Assembly: GCA_003577245.1 (NCBI GenBank)
Contig: QEVS01000011.1
Coordinates: 28,870 to 92,869, forward strand
DNA from: a bacterium
GTDB taxonomy: Bacteria > Chloroflexota > Dehalococcoidia > Tepidiformales > Tepidiformaceae
DNA length: 64,000 bases
Direction of reading: 5' to 3'
This document shows positions 34,842 to 43,760 of this stretch, piece after piece. The position numbers and the translations under genes were made by a program. The stretch's first letter is position 1, and each line of letters opens with the position of its first letter. The notes beneath the pieces are model-generated. The model saw nothing but the letters and a program-made list of their open reading frames with translations. It had not been told where the DNA came from and made no database searches.

Positions 34842-36674
34842 ATGAGCGACACGAGCGTTCAGCAACACACCCAGCCCGGCGCGAAGCCGTACTGCCACAC
34901 GCCGGGCACAGTGCCGGCGACCGCCATCCCATCGACGAGGCCGTTCTCACGCCGCGACATGCTGCGCGGGGTCGCGGGGCTGGCCGGCGGCATCGGCCTG
35001 GCGGCGGCCAGCTCGGGCGTTATCAGGGTGCCGGGGCCGTTCGGAATGCGGGCGCCCTCCGCCCATGCGGCTACCGGGCAGTGCCTCGTGCTCTACGACG
35101 GCGATGGCCAGTGGGGCTGGATCGGAAACGTCCACTCATCCCTCCTGGTGAACCTGCTGGGCCGGTTCCTTCCCCCCGGCAGCAGCAGCAACAACACCGT
35201 GCGCAAGACTATCTCCCAGTACCGGGCGGGCGACACCGAAAAGTACGCGGCCACGTTCTACCTGGGCACCGCCTACGACACCGTCCTCCCGGATGCATTC
35301 AAGAACGATGTGATGAAGACCACGCGGCCCGTGGTCTGGTTCAAGTACAACGTCCACCAGCTCGCGTGGACGGCTCCCGACGCCTTCCGGGAACGTTTCG
35401 GCATGGCGCTCTACGGGAACGTCTCGTGGCCCACGTACACGAACGTGCGCTACAAGGGCCAGGTTATCCGCCGCAGCCCGCTCGACCCGGAGGTTTCGTG
35501 GATGGACCCGGTGGACCCGTCGAAAGCCCAGGCGGTGGCGATGATCGAGGACTCAACGGGCAGCGGCTATCCCATTCCCTACATCACGCGCAGCGGCAAC
35601 TTCTGGTACGTGGGAGACATTCCTTTCAGTTACATGTCTGAAGAGGACCGCTACATGATCTTCGCCGACGTCCTCTTCGATGTCCTGGGAGTCGCACACG
35701 CCGAAAGCCGGCGGGCACTGGTCCGCATCGAGGACGTCGACGCCACGGCCGACCCCGCCGACCTGCGGCGAGTGGCCGACCTGCTTTCGGCCGAGGGCGT
35801 GCCCTTTTCAGTCGGCGTTGTGCCCATGTACCGGGATCCCTGGGGGACATACCACAACGGCACCCCGACCAGTATCAATATCAGCGCGGCGAAGGAAGTG
35901 GTCGCGGCGCTCAAGTACATGCAGAGCAAGGGCGGAGACCTCATCATGCATGGGACAACCCACCAGTTCGACTCCACGGCGAACCCCTACAACGCCGTGA
36001 CGGGCGACGACTTCGAGTTCTTCCGCGCCACCGAGAACCCCGACCATACGCTCACCTTTGTGGGCCCCGTCCCGGGCGACTCATCCTCGTGGTGCGGCGG
36101 CGTCATCGCGAAGGGGCAGAAGGAGCTGGCGAAGGCGGGGCTCTCGGTGATCGGCTTCGAAGCGCCGCACTATGCCGCGTCCGCAGTCGACTACCGGGTG
36201 TTCGCGAGCCGGTTCCCGCTCACGTACCACCGGGCCCTCTACTTCGAGAGCCAGCCCGTGACTTCGCGCACCGCAAGCGGCGGTTCTCCGGCCGCTACCT
36301 CCAGGACGAAGTCGGCGAGGGACGGCGGCAGCTACGCACGTTCGGCCCCCACAACGGCCACGCCCGCTCCGCTCAACTTCGGCGGCCAGTTCTTCCCGTA
36401 CGTGGTGACGAGGGACATCTATGGCCAGAAGATCCTCCCCGAGAACCTCGGCAACATCGAGCCCGAGCGCTGGCCCGACCCGGTCGCAGGCCCGTTCCCG
36501 ACGCGCTTCCCGGCGGACATCATCCGGGCGGCGCAGATGAACCTTGTTGTGCGCGATGCCTGGGCGAGCTTCTTCTTCCACCCGTTCCTGCCGATTAACT
36601 ACCTGGCGGACACGATTGCAGGCATCAAAGGCGCGGGCTACACGTTTGTGAAGCCGTCGGCGGTCTCCATCTAG
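34842..36674 (+). CDS. Tat-exported DUF2334 protein (polysaccharide deacetylase-like)
   Basis: 610 residues. A twin-arginine signal FSRRDMLRGVAGLAGG (about 33-48) with a hydrophobic stretch and AHAA cleavage site indicates Tat export. The first domain (CLVLYDGDGQWGWIGN) resembles a GATase-like or unknown alpha/beta unit. DUF2334 begins near residue 289: RALVRIEDVDATADPADLRRVADL and HGTTHQFDS, the NodB-like fold with RIxDV aspartates and the H-G-x-x-H motif for metal. Members are related to polysaccharide deacetylases and to PelA. It is likely to act on the glycan made by the preceding synthase; enzymatic activity is inferred. Confidence 0.82.
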   Translation: MSDTSVQQHTQPGAKPYCHTPGTVPATAIPSTRPFSRRDMLRGVAGLAGGIGLAAASSGVIRVPGPFGMRAPSAHAATGQCLVLYDGDGQWGWIGNVHSSLLVNLLGRFLPPGSSSNNTVRKTISQYRAGDTEKYAATFYLGTAYDTVLPDAFKNDVMKTTRPVVWFKYNVHQLAWTAPDAFRERFGMALYGNVSWPTYTNVRYKGQVIRRSPLDPEVSWMDPVDPSKAQAVAMIEDSTGSGYPIPYITRSGNFWYVGDIPFSYMSEEDRYMIFADVLFDVLGVAHAESRRALVRIEDVDATADPADLRRVADLLSAEGVPFSVGVVPMYRDPWGTYHNGTPTSINISAAKEVVAALKYMQSKGGDLIMHGTTHQFDSTANPYNAVTGDDFEFFRATENPDHTLTFVGPVPGDSSSWCGGVIAKGQKELAKAGLSVIGFEAPHYAASAVDYRVFASRFPLTYHRALYFESQPVTSRTASGGSPAATSRTKSARDGGSYARSAPTTATPAPLNFGGQFFPYVVTRDIYGQKILPENLGNIEPERWPDPVAGPFPTRFPADIIRAAQMNLVVRDAWASFFFHPFLPINYLADTIAGIKGAGYTFVKPSAVSI

Positions 36675-36711
36675 CCCGCAGGCAGGGGAAGCCAGAACAG
36701 GAAGGCCCGGC

Positions 36712-37485
36712 ATGCGCTACCCGGCGTACCCCGCGGTTAACCCACCGGAGCGCGATCGGCGGTTCACACGCCGATCGCTCCTCCGGCTGGCGATCGCTGG
36801 CCCGCCGCTGGCTGTAGGAGCGGCCCTCACGCTCAAGGGCGGGCTGCTGGTGTTCGACCTGCACGAACGCGAGCGAAACGTTGGGAAGCTGGCCGCAAAC
36901 ACGGGACGCGCCCTGGAAGTGCACGGGATCCCGGCGGTGCCTTCGCCCGAGGCAGTTGTTCCCACCGTAACGGCAGCAACTGACCCTGCTCTGCAAGGAC
37001 TCATCAACATCCCGCTGCCCCCACCACCGAACGACGCCGTGCCGGAAGGGTCAGTGGGCGGCCGCGCGATCATCGGGCGGGTTCGCATGGAATCCATTGC
37101 TGTGGACGCGCCCATTGTGAAGATCGGGCTGATGCGCAAGGGCGATGGCTACGTCTGGCAGACGGCCGACCGTGCGGTGGGCTTCCACGAGGACAGCGCC
37201 ATTCCCGGTGGAAGCACCGGCAATGCGGTCTTTTCCGGCCACATCAGCAGCATCAACGAAGGCGACGTCTTCCGGCGGCTGCCGCAGATTGCGGTGGGCG
37301 ATACGATTCGCGTTACCGTGGAGAAGACCAGCACCTACCGAGTGTCGGACAAGCTTGTGGTTTCGCCCCAGGACAGCTGGGTAATGAACCAGACGGCGGC
37401 ACCGATCGCGACATTCATCACGTGCGTACCGGATGGCGTCTACAGCCACCGCCTGATCGTGGTGGCCGACCTGGTGAAGGGGTAA
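36712..37485 (+). CDS. Sortase (transpeptidase), class D/E/F-like
   Basis: 257 residues. N-terminal RRFTRRSLLRLAIAGPPLAVG makes one membrane anchor, possibly Tat-like. The sortase beta-barrel holds the catalytic histidine in GNAVFSGHISS (about 177), the cysteine in FITCVPDG (about 238) and the arginine in YSHRLIV (about 247). It should cleave a C-terminal sorting signal and attach the protein to the wall or another acceptor. A candidate substrate ends the cluster (42.7 kb). It lies 38 nt after the DUF2334 gene and 7 nt before the epimerase, in one operon. Confidence 0.92.
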   Translation: MRYPAYPAVNPPERDRRFTRRSLLRLAIAGPPLAVGAALTLKGGLLVFDLHERERNVGKLAANTGRALEVHGIPAVPSPEAVVPTVTAATDPALQGLINIPLPPPPNDAVPEGSVGGRAIIGRVRMESIAVDAPIVKIGLMRKGDGYVWQTADRAVGFHEDSAIPGGSTGNAVFSGHISSINEGDVFRRLPQIAVGDTIRVTVEKTSTYRVSDKLVVSPQDSWVMNQTAAPIATFITCVPDGVYSHRLIVVADLVKG

Positions 37486-37492
37486 CACGGCA

Positions 37493-38608
37493 TTGAGCAA
37501 ACCGCTGCGGGTGATGGTTGTCTTTGGCACGCGGCCCGAAGCCATCAAAATGGCGCCCCTGGTGAAAGAGCTGCAACGGCGAGGCGACGCCATTCGTCCC
37601 ATCGTCTGCGTGACCGCACAGCACCGCGACATGCTCGACCAGGTGCTCGGGGTCTTCGGCATCGAGCCAGACCACGACCTGGACCTGATGCGCCCGGATC
37701 AGACCCTGCCCGACCTGACGGCCCGCGTGTTGCAGGAAACGACGAGGGTCCTGCAGCTGGAACAACCCGACGTTGTGCTGGTCCAGGGAGACACGACGAC
37801 CGCCATGGCGACGGCCCTGGCAGCGTTCTACCAGCGCATCCCCGTCGGGCACGTGGAGGCGGGCCTGCGGACAGACAACCGCTACTATCCTTTCCCCGAA
37901 GAGATCAACCGCCGCCTGGTCACGCCAATCGCATCGTTTCATTTCGCGCCTACGCAGACCGCCCTCGATGCCCTGCACGCGAGCGGGGTCGCGGCCGGGG
38001 AGGCTTTCCTGACCGGCAACACGGTGGTGGATGCCCTCCTCCACATCATCGAAGGGACCGCCGCCCCGGAGGCGAGCTACCCCGCTCCCGGGCGCAGGCT
38101 GGTGCTCGTGACGGCGCACCGGCGCGAGAACTTCGGCGAGCCGCTGCGCGCCATCTGCCGCGCCGTGCGCCGGGTCTCGGTGGCGGTCACCGACGTTGAC
38201 ATCGTCTACCCCGTCCACCCGAACCCGAACGTGGCGGCGGTAGCGCGCGAGGAGCTGGACGGTTTCGAGCGGGTCCACCTGGTGCCGCCGCTGGACTACC
38301 TGGAGTTCGTGCACCTGCTGAACCGCTCTTCGATCGTGCTCACGGATTCGGGAGGGGTGCAGGAGGAGGCGCCGGCCCTGGGCAAGCCCGTGCTGGTGCT
38401 GCGAAACGAGACCGAGCGTCCGGAAGGGGTGGCCGCGGGCGTGGCCGAGCTCGTGGGGCCGAACGAAGAAGCGATCGTGCAGCGCTCCGTGGCTCTTCTC
38501 AGCGACCCGGCAGAGTACGCGCGCATGTCGCAGGCTCGCAGCCTCTACGGCGACGGCACGGCCTCGCAGCAGATCGCCGGGATCATCCTGGAGCGGCTGG
38601 GCGCCTGA
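37493..38608 (+). CDS. wecB: UDP-N-acetylglucosamine 2-epimerase (non-hydrolysing)
   Basis: 371 residues. RVMVVFGTRPEAIKMAPLVKEL is the family N-terminus; the conserved QGDTTTAMA, GHVEAGLRTDNRYYPFPEEINR, TAHRRENFGEPL and TDSGGVQEEAPALGKPVLVLRNETERPEG motifs are intact. It interconverts UDP-GlcNAc and UDP-ManNAc. TTG is the start; AAGGGG lies 10 nt upstream. Position in the same operon suggests that ManNAc is a building block for the polymer or a wall glycan made here. Confidence 0.95.
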   Translation: MSKPLRVMVVFGTRPEAIKMAPLVKELQRRGDAIRPIVCVTAQHRDMLDQVLGVFGIEPDHDLDLMRPDQTLPDLTARVLQETTRVLQLEQPDVVLVQGDTTTAMATALAAFYQRIPVGHVEAGLRTDNRYYPFPEEINRRLVTPIASFHFAPTQTALDALHASGVAAGEAFLTGNTVVDALLHIIEGTAAPEASYPAPGRRLVLVTAHRRENFGEPLRAICRAVRRVSVAVTDVDIVYPVHPNPNVAAVAREELDGFERVHLVPPLDYLEFVHLLNRSSIVLTDSGGVQEEAPALGKPVLVLRNETERPEGVAAGVAELVGPNEEAIVQRSVALLSDPAEYARMSQARSLYGDGTASQQIAGIILERLGA

Positions 38609-38638
38609 GCGAACCGGGCGCCATGACGCCGCGCCGGC

Positions 38639-39790
38639 CTATGGTGGCGGACCAACGGCCACCGAACTGACGAAGTACGGGCCGGCCACCGCGTCCCTGT
38701 AGGCCTGGAGGGCTGCCGCCGAAGAGTCGATACGCAGGCGCGATTGCACGCCGTCGTCCTCCCAGTTCTCATGCCAGTAGCTCACAGCCCTGACGCGCGG
38801 GTAGCGGCCAGAGCGCACGGCCGCGAAGGCATCACCAATCCACTTTGCCTTAGCGGCAGGACTTCCCGCTTCAGTGACTCCGAACTCCAGCACGGCAACC
38901 GGTTTGACGGCCGAGAGGGCTGCAAGCTCCGGGTATCCGATATCCATGACTTCGCTGAAGGTCTGCCAGTCTTCGCCGGGCGCCTGGGCGCCGTATGCGC
39001 TGAGACCCAGCCAGTCGATGTAGGAGTCGCCGGGATAGTACGCGGACATCGAATTCCATGCCGCCTCGGGGGAACGCTGAGCATCGACATGGAAGACCCA
39101 CGTTATGTTGTTCACTCCCTCGGCCCGGAAGATGTCGATGATGTGGCGGTACGCGGCCTGGAAGCGCGCTGGGCCGAGGCCGGCCCCACCGTTGTAAACC
39201 CCGCTCCACGGGAACCAGTCGCCGTTGACCTCTGTGCCGAACTCAACCATAAGCGGGAACCCGGCCGCCTTCGCGTCGCGCGCCCACTGGCGCAGGCTGT
39301 CATCGAACTGCCCCCCGGCGATGGCGGCAAGCGAGTAGACCGGGTCGGGGCCCTCTTCGTCCCACGTCGAGCGGGGCATCATGCGGATGAACGGGATGGC
39401 GCCGGCATCGTGCGCCGCCCGGGCGCTGGCCGCCGGGAAGCTGATGCCGTCGAACCAGTTGTCGGAGAAGTAAGCCCAGGCGATTGGCTTCCCCGCGAGG
39501 GCCGTGAAGCTCGAGATGGCGCCCGCCGTCACCCTGTCTTCTTCGCCCCCGAAATCAGGGAAGGCGGAGTGGTACACGCCTTCGGCCGGCGGAAGCACGC
39601 GCACTCCCGGGGCGCCCGGGGCGTCCTTTGCCGTTTGCGGCACGAAGACGCGGTAAGTTAGCTCCCCACTGGAGGCGAAACCGGCCAGCCCTGGCATCAG
39701 CACCGCCACCGAGACGGCGGCAAGCACCAGGGCAGCGGCGGCGGCGAGCGGGAACCTGCCGCCCGGTGTTCGCGCACGAAGCCCCCTCAT
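38639..39790 (-). CDS. Membrane-anchored GH26-like glycoside hydrolase
   Basis: 383 residues. N-terminal membrane helix (about 14-37), then a TIM barrel. The motif MVEFGTEVNGDWFPWSG matches the GH26 acid/base region (HEMNGxWFxW in mannanases), and VAVLEFGVTE matches the nucleophile strand; ARFQAAYRHIIDIFRAEGVNNITWVF is the usual helix between them. GH26 enzymes cleave beta-mannan-type or related chains. Here the histidine before the acid/base is replaced by Thr (GTEVNG). It may trim or release the polymer made by the neighbouring synthase. It runs against the operon with a convergent junction of about 30 nt to the epimerase. Confidence 0.82.
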   Translation of the reverse strand: MRGLRARTPGGRFPLAAAAALVLAAVSVAVLMPGLAGFASSGELTYRVFVPQTAKDAPGAPGVRVLPPAEGVYHSAFPDFGGEEDRVTAGAISSFTALAGKPIAWAYFSDNWFDGISFPAASARAAHDAGAIPFIRMMPRSTWDEEGPDPVYSLAAIAGGQFDDSLRQWARDAKAAGFPLMVEFGTEVNGDWFPWSGVYNGGAGLGPARFQAAYRHIIDIFRAEGVNNITWVFHVDAQRSPEAAWNSMSAYYPGDSYIDWLGLSAYGAQAPGEDWQTFSEVMDIGYPELAALSAVKPVAVLEFGVTEAGSPAAKAKWIGDAFAAVRSGRYPRVRAVSYWHENWEDDGVQSRLRIDSSAAALQAYRDAVAGPYFVSSVAVGPPP

Positions 39791-39835
39791 CGCTTCACCG
39801 GCGAGGAAGGGGCGTCGGGATCAGGCACGAACGGC

Positions 39836-40789
39836 TCAGGGCTGGCGTGCGCTGAAGTTGTTGAAGTGAACATCGGCGTCCTCGGTGTAGAGCGCCACCG
39901 CCCCACCCGTGTAGGGCCTCTCGTTATCGGTGAAGGTGGTGACAGGGACGCCATCGATCCAGATGGTAAACGTCGTGCCCACGTGTTTCACGCGCACCGT
40001 GTACCACTTCCCAACGGCGAATGAGGGGTTGGACAGGGTGACGAGGAATCGCTGGGCGCCGGGGTAGGCCGGGTCTTCCTTGCCCACTTCGATTCCGTTG
40101 GGCTTGAGGGCCGCGTAGTAGAAGTGGGTGTCATCGGTGAAGTGCCAGAGCACCCAGCCCGACTCCCAAGCATTTGGCGTGGGCGTGCGCAGCTGCGTCA
40201 CGGTCTTGACCTGGACGGTGAAGTCGATGTCGCCGAACACCGTGGTCGATTGCACAAGCGCGGCGTGTGTGGCGCCGGAGGTGGTCGCAGCCCGGGGCGA
40301 AAGCGAGAGCACCCTGTCGCCGTCCTGCTCGACGGCCACCGTCCCGTAGCCGTTGTAGCGGGAGTACCACGCGCCGTGCGTCGTGCTATCGGCCCAGGCG
40401 ACGCCCACGGGAAGGGCTTCGAAGTCGTCGGCAAATCCCACCGCGGGTGACAGTCCAAGCGTAGGGACGGTCGCCGGGGTGGACGCAGGAGGAGGTGTGG
40501 CGCTGGTTGGCGTCACGGCGGGTGTGGTGGCCGTGGGTTCCGGGGTGGCCGGAGCAGCCGTCTCTTCCGCGGCCGGCGGGGCCGTGGGTGTTGGTACCAC
40601 GGTCGCAATCGTCGGCGCGGGCGTGCGCGTGCGCTGGGATCTACTCTTGCGCCAGGCAGCAGCCGCCTCCGGGTTACGGCGCGCTTCGGCCGGTGATGCC
40701 GGCCAGGCCAGGACAGCTGTAACTGCTGCCACGCTGATAGCGAACAGCGCCAGAGATACGACCACCGCGAGACGGCGATTCCTGTACAT
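39836..40789 (-). CDS. Secreted laminin-G/DUF1080-like carbohydrate-binding protein
   Basis: About 317 residues. Signal or anchor helix (VVVSLALFAISVAAVTAVLAW), long Thr/Pro/Ala-rich linker (about 60-120), and a concanavalin-type beta-sandwich: FADDFEALPVGVAWADST, GSWVLWHFTDDTHFYYAALKP-like text and WYTVRVKHVGTTFTIWIDGVPV resemble DUF1080/3-keto-disaccharide hydrolase-like and LamG domains. Such domains usually bind or process glycans. ATG at 40789 is chosen with GGGGAG just upstream; GTG at 40801 is alternative. It is 46 nt after the GH26-like gene, the two being co-oriented. Confidence 0.7.
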   Translation of the reverse strand: MYRNRRLAVVVSLALFAISVAAVTAVLAWPASPAEARRNPEAAAAWRKSRSQRTRTPAPTIATVVPTPTAPPAAEETAAPATPEPTATTPAVTPTSATPPPASTPATVPTLGLSPAVGFADDFEALPVGVAWADSTTHGAWYSRYNGYGTVAVEQDGDRVLSLSPRAATTSGATHAALVQSTTVFGDIDFTVQVKTVTQLRTPTPNAWESGWVLWHFTDDTHFYYAALKPNGIEVGKEDPAYPGAQRFLVTLSNPSFAVGKWYTVRVKHVGTTFTIWIDGVPVTTFTDNERPYTGGAVALYTEDADVHFNNFSARQP

Positions 40790-40955
40790 GTCTCTCCCCA
40801 CCTGTCAGTCCCCGCCTGTCTTGCGAGTCCCGATGGGAAGTTCGACCGTGCCGGGGGGCGTGCTAGGTTCGAACCGGTGAACAGGAAGCTGCGAAGCGGG
40901 GAACGATGGGGACGGCGGTCAACGCGCCATGGGCTGCCATGGCCGCCAGATCGCC

Positions 40956-40984
40956 TTGACAGTACGGCGCCAAACCGGGATAAC
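40956..40984 (+). promoter_or_regulatory. Predicted promoter of the surface-protein gene
   Basis: TTGACA (perfect -35, 40956-40961), 17-bp spacer, GATAAC (40979-40984, 4 of 6 to TATAAT). Transcription would begin about 100 nt before the GTG at 41094. The 7-bp hairpin GCCATGG/CCATGGC at 40925-40942 lies just upstream. Confidence 0.7.
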
Positions 40985-41093
40985 CAGCGTGGAGCGCGAC
41001 TGCGCCGCCGGTCGAGTGGTGGCGTTGTTGCTGGTGTCTCCACCGGTCGTGCCTGCGGGGTGCATGAAGAAGTCCAGAAGGAGGACTTGATTC

Positions 41094-42416
41094 GTGCCGC
41101 TTACCCCCCGGGCGCACACCCTCCGCCGGCCTCTCAGCGCCGCAGGAATCATTCTCGCCATTGCCGTTCTCGCCTTGACCGGTGCCGGACCGGCGCCTGG
41201 CCGCGCTCACGCCGCGCAGAGTTGCCCGGTGGTGAGCGGCTACGTCTACGTCGATGCGAACGACAATGGCCTGTTCGATGCAGGCGAAACCCCCATCGGC
41301 GGCAGCAGCATCGCCCTGCGCGATAGCACCGGCGCCACGGTCGCGACTACCCTTACGAGCTCCTCGGGGTACTACCAGTTCAACAACGACACCTCTGTGC
41401 GCCCGCCCGAGGAATCGGTCACGCATTCGCTTTCCTTCCCTCAGACGACAACTGACTGGTCGATGACTCGCAGCGCCCCGCGCTTCGACCCGGCAATGGG
41501 GACCCTCACCGGCGTGGATGTGACGAACAGCGCCGCCATCACCAGTGGCATCAAGGCGGAGAGCCTCGACGGCGAGGCGTCAACCCTCTCCGCTACGGTC
41601 AGCGGCATGGTTGCGCTTACCATTCCCGGCGCCGACACGGTGACAACCGCCCCCGTGGTGGAAGCAGGCTCGTTTGATGCCGCCGCTTACGACGGCATCG
41701 CCGACTTCTCCGGCCCCAGCGGGCACGATTTCGGCTCCCACACCGCCTCCGGGGCAGCAACCACAGGCGTAAGCGGGCCGGCGCTTTCGCAGTACGTGGG
41801 CACCGGGACAGTGGAGTTCCTTGGGGTCGCGACCGCCACATCGCACACCACCGGCGGCGGGAACGTGCTCAACAAGATCAACACCGTGGCAAGCGCCCAG
41901 GTCATCCTCACCTACCGCTACCTGCCCGTGGTCTGCCTGAAGGCAGGTTCGTACAAGATCGTGCAGACCGAGCAGCCCCCGGGGTACGCCGACGGCCGCG
42001 AAACAGCCGGTAACACAACGCCGCTCCCGAACACCAAGGGCTCCGATTCGATTTCGATCACCATCAGCGGCGGCGACCTGCCCAACAACAACTTCGGCGA
42101 ACTTCCCGCGAGCATCTCCGGGTATGTCTACGTAGACCTCAGCAATGACGGAATCAAGGATGCGGCCGAGCCGCCAATCGCGGGGGTCACCATCGCGCTT
42201 TCGGGAGAAGACGCGACGGGGTCGCCAGTGAACCGTACAACCACCACGTCGAGCAGCGGCTACTACCTCTTCGATGGGCTACTTGCCGGCGACTACGAGA
42301 TCGTGGAGACGCAGCCCGCGGGTTACCTGGGAAGGACACCATCGGCTCGCAGGGCGGCAGCAAGTCGAACGACCACTTCTTCGCGATTGACCTCGGACCG
42401 GGCGTGCACGGCGTGA
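41094..42416 (+). CDS. SdrD_B-domain surface protein, N-terminal part (frameshifted)
   Basis: 440 residues as read. Signal peptide (ILAIAVLALTGAGPAPGRAHAA), then SdrD_B-like units: VVSGYVYVDANDNGLFDAGETPIGG with calcium-binding-like VDANDNG, a large insert (about 95-300), and SISGYVYVDLSNDGIKDAAEPPIAGV with YEIVETQPAGYL. From about 42330 the frame changes: reading +1 restores the expected continuation (KDTIGSQGG ... HFFAIDLGPGVHGVNNNFGEL), so the last 30 residues of this frame (RTPSARRAAASRTTT) are artefactual. GTG start with AAGGAGG nine nt upstream. It is a cell-surface adhesin-like protein and a likely sortase substrate. Confidence 0.85.
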   Translation: MPLTPRAHTLRRPLSAAGIILAIAVLALTGAGPAPGRAHAAQSCPVVSGYVYVDANDNGLFDAGETPIGGSSIALRDSTGATVATTLTSSSGYYQFNNDTSVRPPEESVTHSLSFPQTTTDWSMTRSAPRFDPAMGTLTGVDVTNSAAITSGIKAESLDGEASTLSATVSGMVALTIPGADTVTTAPVVEAGSFDAAAYDGIADFSGPSGHDFGSHTASGAATTGVSGPALSQYVGTGTVEFLGVATATSHTTGGGNVLNKINTVASAQVILTYRYLPVVCLKAGSYKIVQTEQPPGYADGRETAGNTTPLPNTKGSDSISITISGGDLPNNNFGELPASISGYVYVDLSNDGIKDAAEPPIAGVTIALSGEDATGSPVNRTTTTSSSGYYLFDGLLAGDYEIVETQPAGYLGRTPSARRAAASRTTTSSRLTSDRACTA

Positions 42417-42727
42417 ACAACAACTTCGGCGAACTGCTGCCCCCGGACGCCACGGCGACGGCGCCGGCGACGGGAACGGCCACCACGGGGACAGGGACGC
42501 CACCACGGGGCACAGCCACACCCCCGGGCGCGCTGAGCCCAACCCCCGTGGAGACGGTCAGCGGTGCGCGCACCCCCGGCCCACCGAGCGCCGGATCGGG
42601 GCTGCTCGGGCTGCCGGCCACCCCCACCAACCTGGCGTTGTTCGCGGTCGTGCTCATCAGCCTCAGCTCATGGATTGCCATCATCGCCATGGGGCGGCGC
42701 CAGCGCGGCGAAACGGACGGCGAGTAG
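42332..42727 (+). pseudogene. C-terminal part of the frameshifted surface protein, with LPATP sorting-like signal
   Basis: 131 codons continuing the surface protein in the shifted frame: completes the second SdrD_B-like unit (GPGVHGVNNNFGELLPPD), then a Thr/Pro/Gly-rich stalk, and a C-terminal LPATPTN, hydrophobic helix (LALFAVVLISLSSWIAIIAM) and basic GRRQRGE tail. This order is that of a sortase signal, although LPATP is not the canonical LPxTG. One missing base (or a small indel) between CTG at 42327-42329 and AAG at 42332-42334 accounts for the break. Whether it is a true mutation, phase variation or a sequencing error cannot be told. Confidence 0.7.
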
Positions 42728-42842
42728 CGCACGCCCGGTGCCTCATCGCGGCTCCCTGACCCCCTGCCATTGAGACCGTCTTCGCGGCGGCGCGGTAGAC
42801 TGCATCCGACTCCGCCGCGAAGCAGAAGAAAGGGAGCCACCC

Positions 42843-43661
42843 ATGTCCCGGAGCTTTGAGCGACGGCTCACCGCCTTCATGTCCGACCCCGACGACATGG
42901 ACCAGGTGAACGTCATCCACGCTAACGCCGGGGCGCGAGAGTTCGGCTACCGCGCTGCCCTGGTTGGCGGTGTGATTGTTTACGGGTGGGCGATTCCCCC
43001 GGTGCTGGAGGCGCTTGGGACCGGCTGGCTCGAAGAGGGGTGGGCCGACGTCTCGTTCCGCCGCCCGGCTTACCCCGGTGACGAGCTCACGGCGACCGTG
43101 ACCGAGGGCGACGGCAGCCGCTGGAACCTGGTCATTGCCAACGGCGCCGGGGAGTCCTGCGTGACCGGGACGTTCTCGAACGGGAGGGCCCCCTGGCTAA
43201 GCGGCCTCCAGACGCCCGCTGCCATTGCGCCGCAGCCTCGCCCGGAGACGCTCCCCCGGCTAACGCTCGAGACCGCGCCCTTGGGGCAGGACCTCCGCGC
43301 CATGGCGGTACCGCTCTCCGAAGCGGAGGCCCGGCGCTTCGCGCTTGAGGAAGAGGCGGACGAAGACCCGCTCTGGAGCGGCGCCCGCCCGCTGGTGCAC
43401 CCGGGCTGGATGGCCGGGAGGATGACGCGGCTCATTCACCACTCGTTCGACTACGGCCCTTCGATTCACGCGCGCAGCCAGGTGCAAAACCTTGCCCGGG
43501 CAGAGGCGGGGCAAACCCTCACGGTGGCCGGCGTCTTCGTCGATGCCTACGAGCGCAAGGGGCACCACTACGCCGTCGCGGACGGGCTGGTGCTGGCCGA
43601 GGATGGCCGCGAGCTCTGCCGCCTGCGCCACACAACAGTCTTCGAGGTCGCCCGCCGGTAG
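42843..43661 (+). CDS. Double hot-dog (MaoC-like) dehydratase family protein
   Basis: 272 residues. The N-terminal half includes VIHANAGAREFGYRAALVGGVIVYGWAIPP, the FAS1/MaoC N-type hot-dog region, and the C-terminal half (IHHSFDYGPSIHARSQVQNLARAEAGQTLTVAGVFVD) a second one. Some members dehydrate hydroxyacyl-CoA thioesters. The classical MaoC D-x-x-x-x-H dyad is not clear, so activity is uncertain. AAGGGAG before the ATG. It lies upstream of the minus-strand tRNA-Asp gene; a fatty-acid or CoA-linked role fits the other CoA enzymes in the window. Confidence 0.75.
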   Translation: MSRSFERRLTAFMSDPDDMDQVNVIHANAGAREFGYRAALVGGVIVYGWAIPPVLEALGTGWLEEGWADVSFRRPAYPGDELTATVTEGDGSRWNLVIANGAGESCVTGTFSNGRAPWLSGLQTPAAIAPQPRPETLPRLTLETAPLGQDLRAMAVPLSEAEARRFALEEEADEDPLWSGARPLVHPGWMAGRMTRLIHHSFDYGPSIHARSQVQNLARAEAGQTLTVAGVFVDAYERKGHHYAVADGLVLAEDGRELCRLRHTTVFEVARR

Positions 43662-43760
43662 GGCCGGGGCGAAGCCGGCGGCCGGGCGGTACAGGCACGT
43701 GGCGGCGGCGTGCGATGGAGGAACGGTTGGCGCGGCCCGTCGTTCAACTGCGGCGGATTG

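Noticed and set aside
40862..41093. c-di-GMP or c-di-AMP riboswitch before the surface-protein gene
   Set aside because: The AAACC and GGATAACC stretches looked suggestive, but no core of the GEMM or ydaO class is present, and the segment matches a sigma-70-type promoter instead.
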